A stretch of DNA of 8,854 bases from Coriobacteriia bacterium (GTDB lineage: Bacteria; Actinomycetota; Coriobacteriia; Anaerosomatales; PALSA-660): the NCBI GenBank assembly GCA_003133285.1, contig PKWR01000103.1, forward strand, positions 4,033-12,886, given 5' to 3'. Position 1 is the first letter of the stretch. The number at the start of each line of letters is the position of its first letter. Below the pieces are notes generated by a model. That model searched no databases. It saw only the letters and a program-made list of their open reading frames with translations, and was not told the DNA's origin. Positions 1 through 6,992 of the stretch are shown one piece after another. Made by a program: the position numbers and the translations under genes.

Positions 1-191
1 AGGAGCGTGTCGGTCGCGTAGGGCGCACCCGCGCGCCCCATCGCGGAGACGACGACGACCGGCGAACGGCCCGCATCGAGCGCGTCTCGCACGCGAGCGC
101 GCAGCGCCCCCCGTCCCTGCGGCGTGGCCACCGAGGTCCCGCCGAACTTCTGGACCAGCACGTGGCCGCCGGACGCGGCCGCCTCGCTCAC
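1..191 (-). CDS. lysC: Aspartokinase, N-terminal fragment (runs off the window)
   Basis: Aspartokinase phosphorylates L-aspartate with ATP, the first step towards lysine/diaminopimelate, threonine and methionine. Only the first 63 codons are present. Residues 15-20 read KFGGTS, the nucleotide-binding signature of the amino-acid kinase fold, preceded by the beta strand VLVQ. Residues 46-63 give VVVSAMGRAGAPYATDTL, matching the GRxGxPYATDTL stretch of Bacillus DapG-type aspartokinases. The start is GTG at 191-189, which overlaps the dapB stop codon in a GTGA junction. A GAGGAG lies at 203-208, 11 nt upstream, inside dapB. The reading frame stays open to the window edge, so the regulatory ACT domains cannot be seen. 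Placement directly after dapB supports a role in diaminopimelate/lysine synthesis. The gene could equally be named dapG. The family call is firm; the isozyme class is inferred from this short segment. Confidence 0.9.
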   Translation of the reverse strand, partial: MSEAAASGGHVLVQKFGGTSVATPQGRGALRARVRDALDAGRSPVVVVSAMGRAGAPYATDTL

Positions 192-973
192 AGGCCCATC
201 AACTCCTCGAGGCCGATCACCAGTCCGCTGTGCTTGGACGCCTCGCGGACGGCGAGCACGACACCCGGCATGAACGAGGTGCGGTCGATCGTGTCGTGCC
301 GCAGCGTCAAGGTCTGTCCGACGTCCCCGAAGATGACCTCTTGGTTCGCCACGAGCCCGGGAAGGCGCACCGAATGGACCGGCACACCGTCGACGAGCGC
401 GCCGCGCGCGCCCTCGGCGATCTCGGTCTCCCGGCCGGGCGCGGCCGGGACGCTCCTGCGCGCCTCCGCTATCAGCTGTGCGGTGCGCATCGCGGTCCCC
501 GACGGCGCATCGAGCTTGCGGTCGTGGTGGAGCTCGATGATCTCGACGTGCGGCATGAATCGCGCGGCGGTCTGCGCGAACCGCATCATGAGCACGGCGC
601 CCACGGCGAAGTTCGGCGCGACGAACAGGCAGACGCCGTCGGGCGCGCCGGCGGCCAACGCGCGCCAGCGCTCCTCGGTGATGCCGGTGGTCCCGACGAC
701 GCAGTGCACGCCGGCAGCGAGCGCGCGCGCGACCGTGGCTTCCACCGCTGTCGGGACGGTGAAGTCGACGAGCACCCGCTCGCCTCCGCCTTCGAGGGCG
801 GCGTCGAGATCGGCGCTCGTCAGGAGGCTCGCTCCTGCGCCGTCGTCGAGCGCGACGCCCGGAGATGACGGGTCGATGGCCGCGACGACGCGCATGCCCT
901 CGGCCGCGGTGACGGCGCGTACGACCTCACGGCCCATACGGCCGGCGGCTCCGGTGACGATGACGTCGATCAT
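188..973 (-). CDS. dapB: 4-hydroxy-tetrahydrodipicolinate reductase (DapB)
   Basis: DapB reduces 4-hydroxy-tetrahydrodipicolinate to tetrahydrodipicolinate with NAD(P)H in the diaminopimelate/lysine pathway, in the cytoplasm. The 261-residue protein opens with the dinucleotide-binding loop VTGAAGRMG (residues 6-14). It carries DFTVPTAV (70-77), GTTGI (94-98) and APNFAVGA (119-126). The family signature ELHHDRKLDAPSGTA is at 147-161, with the expected catalytic His149/His150 and Lys153. The C-terminal domain has HSVRLPGLVANQEVIFG (200-216). Length is normal for the family. The frame is open a further 30 codons upstream, but ATG at 973-971 is chosen: the Rossmann strand begins at once after it, and AAGGGGAG (981-988) sits 7 nt upstream. 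It begins 37 bp after the M16 peptidase gene and its stop overlaps the aspartokinase start by 4 bp, so the two lysine-pathway genes are probably translationally coupled. Nothing is missing. Confidence 0.97.
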   Translation of the reverse strand: MIDVIVTGAAGRMGREVVRAVTAAEGMRVVAAIDPSSPGVALDDGAGASLLTSADLDAALEGGGERVLVDFTVPTAVEATVARALAAGVHCVVGTTGITEERWRALAAGAPDGVCLFVAPNFAVGAVLMMRFAQTAARFMPHVEIIELHHDRKLDAPSGTAMRTAQLIAEARRSVPAAPGRETEIAEGARGALVDGVPVHSVRLPGLVANQEVIFGDVGQTLTLRHDTIDRTSFMPGVVLAVREASKHSGLVIGLEELMGL

Positions 974-1010
974 CGCTGCACTCCCCTTCGCTTCGAGAAA
1001 GGACGGGACC

Positions 1011-2264
1011 CTACGCGAGCAGCGCCTCGATCTCGTCGGATGTGTGCGGCCCGACGACGGCAAGCGTCCGCGGTCCGCCCAGCGTCGCCTTCGCGACGCG
1101 GTGGATGTCTTCCAGTGTGACGGCGCCGTAGCGCTCGATCACCTCGTCGATGGAGAGCAGCTCGCGGCCGCCGACCTCGGGGCCGCCCAGGCGCATCATG
1201 CGGCGGTTGGTGTTCTCGAGGCCGAGCACCATGTGTCCGTCGACCGACTCGCGCGCGCGGTCGAGCTCGGCGGCGGTGATGCCGCTGTCGAGGACCTTTG
1301 CAACCTCGGCGGTGATGAGCTCGACGACCAGCTTGGTGTTCTCGGGACGGGTGCCGGCGTAGACCATGAACGCCCCGGTGTCCGTGTAGAGGGCGTTGTA
1401 CGAGTTCACCGCGTAGGCCAGGCCGCGCTTCTCGCGGATCTCCTGGAAGAGGCGCGACGCCATACTTCCGCCGAGCACCGCGTTGAGCAGGTCCATGGCG
1501 AAGCGGTCGGCGGAGTTGGCGTCGATCGACAGCGTGCCCCAGCAGATGTGGGCCTGCTCGGTCTCCTTCGTCGCCACCGCGACGTGGCGTGCGGCCTCAG
1601 CGGGCCGGAGCTCACGTTCCGCGCGAGGACCGACGGGAAGGCCGGTGAGCGCCGTGGACGCGAGCGCCGCGACGTCGTCGTGCGACAGGTTCCCCGCGGC
1701 CGCCACGACGATGTCGCCCGTGCGGTAGTGCCTGCTCGTGTAGGAGTGCAGCTGTGCCGGCACGAAGGCGCCGACCGTCTCGCGCTCTCCGAGGACCGGG
1801 CGGCCGATGGGGTGCTCGGGCCAGATCGTGCGGGAGAACAGGTCGTCGACCTTGTGGTCGGGCGTGTCCTCGGTGCGGGAGATCTCCTCGAGCACGACCT
1901 CGCGCTCGGAGGTTGAGGCCTCCTCGTCGAACGAGGAGTCGACGACCATGTCGGCGAGCACCCCGAAGGCCTCGTCGGCGTGACGGTCGATGACGCGCGA
2001 GTAGTAGCAGGTCGCTTCCTCGCTCGTGAAGGCGTTGACCTCGGCCCCGAGGCGGTCGAACGACTCGGAGATGTCGCGCGCGCTGCGGGTCGAGGTGCCC
2101 TTGAACATCATGTGTTCGAGGAAGTGGGAGATGCCCGCCTCGTCCGGGTTCTCGTCGCGGCTCCCCGCGGCCACCCAGATGCCGAGCGCGACGGAGCGGA
2201 CCGTCGGGATCGACTCCGAGATGACGGTGATGCCGTTGTCGAGGACTGTGCGGTCGTAGAACAC
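1011..2264 (-). CDS. M16-family zinc metallopeptidase (PepR/MlpA type)
   Basis: This is a processing-peptidase-like zinc protease of the M16B family, orthologous in position to mycobacterial PepR and Bacillus MlpA downstream of pnp. With the chosen start it has 417 residues, the usual single-chain length. The inverted zinc motif HFLEH is at residues 47-51, and the third ligand is probably Glu127 in EREVVLEEI, about 76 residues later as the family requires. The C-terminal half contains GGSMASRLFQEIREKRGLAY, the Arg/Tyr substrate-binding signature. All catalytic residues are present, so it should be active. No signal peptide or membrane segment is visible, which suggests a cytoplasmic location. 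The frame is open to 2465, overlapping pnp, but that extension is low-complexity Ala/Pro/Arg. GTG at 2264-2262 has GGAG (2270-2273) 5 nt upstream and leads straight into YDRTVLDNGITVISE, the normal start of the family. The physiological substrate is unknown. Confidence 0.93.
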   Translation of the reverse strand: MFYDRTVLDNGITVISESIPTVRSVALGIWVAAGSRDENPDEAGISHFLEHMMFKGTSTRSARDISESFDRLGAEVNAFTSEEATCYYSRVIDRHADEAFGVLADMVVDSSFDEEASTSEREVVLEEISRTEDTPDHKVDDLFSRTIWPEHPIGRPVLGERETVGAFVPAQLHSYTSRHYRTGDIVVAAAGNLSHDDVAALASTALTGLPVGPRAERELRPAEAARHVAVATKETEQAHICWGTLSIDANSADRFAMDLLNAVLGGSMASRLFQEIREKRGLAYAVNSYNALYTDTGAFMVYAGTRPENTKLVVELITAEVAKVLDSGITAAELDRARESVDGHMVLGLENTNRRMMRLGGPEVGGRELLSIDEVIERYGAVTLEDIHRVAKATLGGPRTLAVVGPHTSDEIEALLA

Positions 2265-2269
2265 GGGAG

Positions 2270-2273
2270 CTCC
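2270..2273 (-). promoter_or_regulatory. Ribosome binding site fixing the M16 peptidase start
   Basis: GGAG on the minus strand lies 5 nt before the GTG at 2264-2262. It decides between this start and longer in-frame options reaching back into pnp, which would translate the hairpin region at 2315-2366. The position agrees with where homology to M16B peptidases begins. Confidence 0.6.
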
Positions 2274-2314
2274 GTTCGCCGGCGTTTCGTGGTGCTTCAG
2301 ACAGTCTAGAGCAA

Positions 2315-2366
2315 GGCCCGGCCCCGGCACCCGCTGACGTTCGCGGGCTGTTGCCGGGGCCGGGCC
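2315..2366 (-). terminator. Strong GC-only hairpin between pnp and the M16 gene; possible terminator or processing site
   Basis: The arms at 2315-2329 and 2352-2366 are perfect 15-bp inverted repeats (GGCCCGGCCCCGGCA and its complement). Inside the loop a second 5-bp stem forms between 2330-2334 and 2343-2347 with an 8-nt loop. The structure lies in the 133-bp spacer between the pnp stop (2398) and the M16 GTG (2264). On the minus strand the stem is followed by TTGCTCTAG, not a true U run, so it is not a textbook intrinsic terminator. It could be a U-poor terminator, an attenuator that lowers readthrough from pnp, or a 3'-end stabiliser/RNase III substrate. The hairpin itself is clearly visible; its role is inferred. 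Confidence 0.4.
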
Positions 2367-2397
2367 GCCGAAGTGCTTTCTTGGGAACGCGCGCTGC

Positions 2398-4575
<2,178 letters not shown>

Positions 4576-4599
4576 CCTCTTCCTCTTCCTCTTCTTCTG
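4576..4599 (-). promoter_or_regulatory. Purine-repeat ribosome binding region of pnp
   Basis: The 24 nt immediately before the pnp ATG are almost pure purine on the mRNA strand and contain a repeating AAGAGG unit (three AGAGG copies in 6-nt register, preceded by AGAAGA). The copy nearest the ATG abuts it. The next one upstream leaves a 6-nt spacer and is the likely functional Shine-Dalgarno. The redundancy could act as a standby or sliding ribosome site, and the run stays unpaired next to the hairpin ending at 4601. Confidence 0.6.
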
Positions 4600-4600
4600 T

Positions 4601-4628
4601 GGACCGGCAGGTCTCGAACCCCCGGTCC
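4601..4628 (-). promoter_or_regulatory. pnp leader hairpin 3, abutting the ribosome binding site
   Basis: Arms 4601-4607 and 4622-4628 are a perfect 7-bp inverted repeat (GGACCGG/CCGGTCC). Inside, GGT and ACC can pair around a TCGAG loop. The hairpin ends one or two bases before the purine tract of the pnp ribosome binding site, so its stability or cleavage could change access for ribosomes. The GGTTCGAGACC core resembles a tRNA T-arm, but no tRNA can be assembled here. Confidence 0.5.
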
Positions 4629-4634
4629 GTATCC

Positions 4635-4658
4635 GGGACTGCCCTTCGTGGGCGTCCC
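4635..4658 (-). promoter_or_regulatory. pnp leader hairpin 2
   Basis: On the mRNA strand GGGAC-GCCC pairs with GGGC-A-GTCCC: 9 bp with a single bulged base (position 4640) and a 5-nt loop (4645-4649, ACGAA in the RNA). It lies between hairpins 1 and 3 in the rpsO-pnp spacer. A bulged GC stem of this kind is compatible with RNase III or PNPase recognition, but the function is inferred from position only. Confidence 0.5.
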
Positions 4659-4670
4659 CCTCTTCATGCG

Positions 4671-4699
4671 CGGAAGCGAGGAGTATCTCCCCGCTTCCG
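4671..4699 (-). promoter_or_regulatory. rpsO-pnp intergenic hairpin 1, 13-bp stem
   Basis: On the mRNA strand CGGAAGCGGGGAG pairs with CTCCTCGCTTCCG around a 3-nt ATA loop, 13 continuous pairs with one G-U wobble (4691 with 4679). It is the first of three hairpins after the rpsO stop. No U run follows, so rpsO transcription probably reads through into pnp. In E. coli and Streptomyces coelicolor, RNase III cleaves hairpins in the rpsO-pnp spacer, and this is the obvious candidate here. An AT-richer patch just upstream (4703-4713, CTAAATAGGTA on the mRNA strand) could hold a weak pnp promoter -10, but I find no convincing -35. Confidence 0.55.
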
Positions 4700-4727
4700 T
4701 CGATACCTATTTAGGCCGCCGTGCGGA

Positions 4728-4997
4728 TCAGCCGCGGATGCCGAGCTTGGCGATGATCGCGCGGTAGCGCTCGATGTCGCTCTTCTTCAGGTAGTTCATG
4801 AGGCGACGGCGCTGGCCGACCAGCTTGAGGAGCCCGCGGCGGCAGTGGTGATCGTGCTTGTGGCTGCGGAGGTGCTCCGTGAGGTCGCGGATGCGCTGCG
4901 TGAGCAGCGCGATCTGGACTTCGGTCGATCCGGTGTCGGTCTCGTGCTTCTTGTTGTCGGTGATGATGTCCGACTTGACGTCCTTGGAGAGCGGCAT
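4728..4997 (-). CDS. rpsO: 30S ribosomal protein S15
   Basis: S15 binds the central domain of 16S rRNA early in 30S assembly and contributes to an intersubunit bridge with 23S rRNA. The protein has 89 residues, exactly the usual length. DTGSTEVQIALLTQRI (21-36) and HLRSHKHDHHCRRGLLKLVGQRRRLMNYL (42-70) are the rRNA-binding signatures, and it ends KLGIRG. GSTEVQ replaces the commoner GSPEVQ, a minor variation. ATG at 4997-4995 is chosen over the GTG four codons upstream because that GTG lies inside the Shine-Dalgarno sequence AAAGGTGG (5006-5013), which is 8 nt before the ATG. It is followed by pnp and preceded by a 157-bp spacer with a possible promoter and leader hairpin. S15 represses its own mRNA in several phyla, so autoregulation is plausible. 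Confidence 0.97.
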   Translation of the reverse strand: MPLSKDVKSDIITDNKKHETDTGSTEVQIALLTQRIRDLTEHLRSHKHDHHCRRGLLKLVGQRRRLMNYLKKSDIERYRAIIAKLGIRG

Positions 4998-5041
4998 ACT
5001 GGGTCCCACCTTTCAGGTCTTGGTTCGTCGCCTCCGGCCGA

Positions 5042-5069
5042 GAGCGGTCTCGGTGGTTGAGTACCGCTC
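5042..5069 (-). promoter_or_regulatory. rpsO leader hairpin, candidate S15 autoregulatory site
   Basis: Arms 5042-5048 and 5063-5069 form a perfect 7-bp stem (GAGCGGT/ACCGCTC). A further 3-bp CTC/GAG stem lies inside, with a bulged A and a 7-nt AACCACC loop. It lies within the untranslated leader, about 30 nt upstream of the rpsO Shine-Dalgarno at 5006-5013. The loop sequence AACCACC is partly complementary to the Shine-Dalgarno AAAGGTGG (GGTGG can pair with CCACC), so a pseudoknot that blocks ribosome entry is conceivable. The structure is seen; S15 binding is inferred from known S15 leaders elsewhere. Confidence 0.45.
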
Positions 5070-5103
5070 CAAGCGCGGGGCCGTGCATACAGACAGCCGG
5101 AGA

Positions 5104-5112
5104 AGTGTAGCA
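5104..5112 (-). promoter_or_regulatory. Possible extended -10 promoter for rpsO-pnp
   Basis: The mRNA strand reads TGCTACACT, a TGn extended -10 followed by TACACT (4 of 6 to TATAAT, with the conserved first TA and last T). Transcription would begin near 5097, giving a leader of about 100 nt containing the hairpin at 5042-5069. No recognisable -35 hexamer is present at the right distance; that position is occupied by GC-rich inverted repeat sequence. An rpsO promoter in this gap is typical, but this exact site is a guess. Confidence 0.35.
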
Positions 5113-5153
5113 CACGCGAGGGGCCTCGGCGCGAGCGGACTCCCGCCGCGTGT
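5112..5153 (-). other. Inverted repeat after ribF, possible weak terminator
   Basis: Arms 5112-5118 and 5147-5153 are perfect 7-bp complements (ACACGCG/CGCGTGT). An alternative inner stem pairs 5128-5135 with 5140-5147 (8 positions, one G-G mismatch, 4-nt loop). The repeat starts one base after the ribF stop codon and runs into the candidate -10 element of rpsO. There is no U run. It may partly terminate the infB-ribF transcript or separate it from rpsO transcription. It could also be chance pairing in very GC-rich sequence. Confidence 0.3.
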
Positions 5154-5154
5154 C

Positions 5155-6081
5155 CTATTCCAGGAACGCCTGTCGGGCGCGTTCGACGTCGGCGCGGATG
5201 GCGGCGGCCAGCTCCCGCGGGTCATCGAAGTGCCGCTGCGGGCGCAGGTACTGCAGCAGATCGACGCTCATCGTGCGACCATAGAGGTCTCCGCGGAAGC
5301 CGATCAGGTGGACTTCGAGCTCGGCTGTCGCGTCGGGGAACGAGGGCGGCCGGCCGACGGACACCGCTGCGGCGTACGCCACCCCGTCGAGCTCGACCCG
5401 GCCGGCGTAGACGCCGTGCGCCGGGAGGGCGGCATAGGGTGCGGTGACCAGGTTCGCCGTGGGGGCGTCGAGCTCGACGCCCTCTCCCCTTCCGTGGACG
5501 ACGACGCCGCGCAGACGATGGGGCCGGCCGAGAAGGCGCGCCGCACCCGCGACGTCGCCCGCATCCACGAGGCGGCGGATGCGGGTGGACGTGACAGGGC
5601 CTTCGCCGTCGCTGACGAGCTGGTGGGCCATGACCGTGAAGCCGTGCGCGGCGCCGTAGCGCACGAGCACGTCGACGTCGCCCTCGGCGCGGTGCCCGAA
5701 GCGGAAGTCGTAGCCGACCGTGATGGCGAGCGGCGTCATGGTCTGGAGCAGGACCTCATCGAGGAAGACGAGCGGGGCGGTCCGGGCGAGGCGCTCCGTG
5801 AACGGCACCACGAGCACGACATCGGCGCCCAACCGGGCCAGAAGGCTCAACTTGTCATCGAGGTCGAGCAATTGGGCCATCGCCGTAGCGGGGCTGACCA
5901 CCTGGTCGGGGTCACGGTCGAAGGTGAGGACGACCGAGCGGACCCGCTTCGCCTGCGCGAGTTCCACGGCATCGCGCACCAACGCCTGATGACCGATGTG
6001 CACGCCATCGAACACCCCGAGCGCGACGACGCACGCCCCCAGGGGCTCCATGCCGGGCTCCCAGTGAAGGACCGTGCTCAC
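5155..6081 (-). CDS. ribF: Bifunctional riboflavin kinase / FAD synthetase (RibF)
   Basis: RibF phosphorylates riboflavin to FMN and adenylylates FMN to FAD in the cytoplasm. The 308-residue protein has both modules. The N-terminal nucleotidyltransferase domain (about 15-185) shows GVFDGVHIGHQ (22-32), GYDFRFGHRAEGD (123-135) and TSTRIR (164-169). The C-terminal flavokinase domain (about 188-305) shows PTAN (207-210), GVYAG (223-227), LEVHLIGFRGDLYG (255-268) and YLRPQRHFDD (278-287). The flavokinase loop before PTAN reads GEGVELDAPTAN where many homologues have GRxLGxPTAN, and SVGRPPSF stands for the usual SVGTNPTF; these are local divergences without loss of PTAN or Glu256. The GTG start at 6081 overlaps the truB stop in a GTGA junction and has GGAGG (6088-6092) 6 nt upstream. 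ribF is the last gene before the rpsO spacer. Confidence 0.96.
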   Translation of the reverse strand: MSTVLHWEPGMEPLGACVVALGVFDGVHIGHQALVRDAVELAQAKRVRSVVLTFDRDPDQVVSPATAMAQLLDLDDKLSLLARLGADVVLVVPFTERLARTAPLVFLDEVLLQTMTPLAITVGYDFRFGHRAEGDVDVLVRYGAAHGFTVMAHQLVSDGEGPVTSTRIRRLVDAGDVAGAARLLGRPHRLRGVVVHGRGEGVELDAPTANLVTAPYAALPAHGVYAGRVELDGVAYAAAVSVGRPPSFPDATAELEVHLIGFRGDLYGRTMSVDLLQYLRPQRHFDDPRELAAAIRADVERARQAFLE

Positions 6082-6992
6082 AGAGAACCTCCAGTCACCA
6101 GCACCACGGCGGGGACGAGGCGGTCGGCGCGCACGCGGTATACGCCCGCCAGCACGCCATCCGACTCAACGGCGACCAGATCGGACTCGGACGCGCCGAG
6201 CGCGGCACCGCAGGCGATCGACCTGCCGTTCGCGAGCTCCGCGGCGTCGGCGTCGTGCACCGGGAGCCCCAGGGCGGCGATCGGATCGGTGAAGAGCTCC
6301 TCGATGCGGCCACCACCCGCGGCCTCGCCGATCGCGTCGAGGGTGTGAGCGTCGGCCAGGCTCAAAGTGCCGCTGGCGGTCCGGCGCAGCGCTCCGAGGT
6401 GCGCGGCGGATCCGCATGCACGGCCGAGGTCGCGAGCGAGCGAGCGCACGTAAGTGCCCTTGGAGACCTCGTAGTCGACGTCCCAAGAGGGCGCCGCCGG
6501 GTCCAGGGAAACGAGCGTCGCCTCGTAGACGTCGATGGGCCGCTGCACGAGATCCAGCGCCTCGCCTGCGCGGGCGGCGCGGTGCGCAACGCGGCCTCCG
6601 ACCTTGATCGCCGAGTACGCGGGCGGCATCTGCATCGACTGTCCCATGGTCGCCGCAAGCGTCTCAGCGGCGGACGCCGGGTCGCGCACGGCATCCGGGA
6701 CGGGCGCCGTGCAGACGACGGTGCCCTCGGCGTCGTCCGTGTCGGTCTCGGCGCCGAAGAGGATGCGGGCATGGTAGGACTTGCGGGCCGCGGAGAGGTA
6801 GGGCTCGAGGCGCGTGTACCGCCCGACCAGGACCACGAGCAGCCCGGTCGCCATCGGGTCGAGGGTGCCGGCGTGGCCGACCCTTCCTTCCCCGGTCGCC
6901 CTGCGGACGATCGCGACGACGTCGTGGCTGGTCATCCCCGCGGGCTTGTCGACGAGCAGGATGCCTGCGAGCGTGGTCGCACCGCGTTTCAC
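6078..6992 (-). CDS. truB: tRNA pseudouridine(55) synthase (TruB)
   Basis: TruB isomerises U55 in the T-loop of nearly all tRNAs to pseudouridine and also acts as a tRNA folding chaperone. It has 304 residues. GILLVDKPAGMTSHDVV (10-26) is the family opening. GEGRVGHAGTLDPMATG (34-50) holds the catalytic aspartate, Asp45. KSYHARILFG (71-80) carries the conserved Tyr that stacks on the flipped base. PPAYSAIKVGGRVAHRAARAG (123-143) and YEVSKGTYVRSLARDLG (174-190) complete the core. In the second of these, His replaces the usual Tyr of GxRxYxxAR. The C-terminal segment (about 245-300) matches a small PUA-like extension by position. The start is GTG at 6992-6990, overlapping the nrnA stop by GTGA; the open frame extends far upstream inside nrnA but is a shadow there. 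The Shine-Dalgarno is weak (GGGGGCG), so coupling to nrnA translation is likely. Confidence 0.96.
   Translation of the reverse strand: MKRGATTLAGILLVDKPAGMTSHDVVAIVRRATGEGRVGHAGTLDPMATGLLVVLVGRYTRLEPYLSAARKSYHARILFGAETDTDDAEGTVVCTAPVPDAVRDPASAAETLAATMGQSMQMPPAYSAIKVGGRVAHRAARAGEALDLVQRPIDVYEATLVSLDPAAPSWDVDYEVSKGTYVRSLARDLGRACGSAAHLGALRRTASGTLSLADAHTLDAIGEAAGGGRIEELFTDPIAALGLPVHDADAAELANGRSIACGAALGASESDLVAVESDGVLAGVYRVRADRLVPAVVLVTGGSL

Noticed and set aside
974..1063. 30-codon N-terminal extension of dapB
   Set aside because: It would overlap the end of the M16 gene. The residues are Arg/Ser-rich and the Rossmann strand with a good ribosome site starts at 973.
162..1916. Long plus-strand open frame of 584 codons opposite dapB and the M16 gene
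   Set aside because: Antisense shadow of two well-recognised genes in GC-rich DNA. Its translation is low-complexity Arg/Ala/Ser with no domain signature.
4601..4628. tRNA gene suggested by GGTTCGAGACC, a T-arm-like sequence
   Set aside because: The T stem has a mismatch and a wobble, no acceptor 5' strand, D-arm or anticodon arm is found upstream, and the region folds better as a simple hairpin.
4998..5009. GTG start of rpsO four codons upstream
   Set aside because: This GTG is part of the Shine-Dalgarno sequence. The ATG at 4997 gives the standard 89-residue S15.
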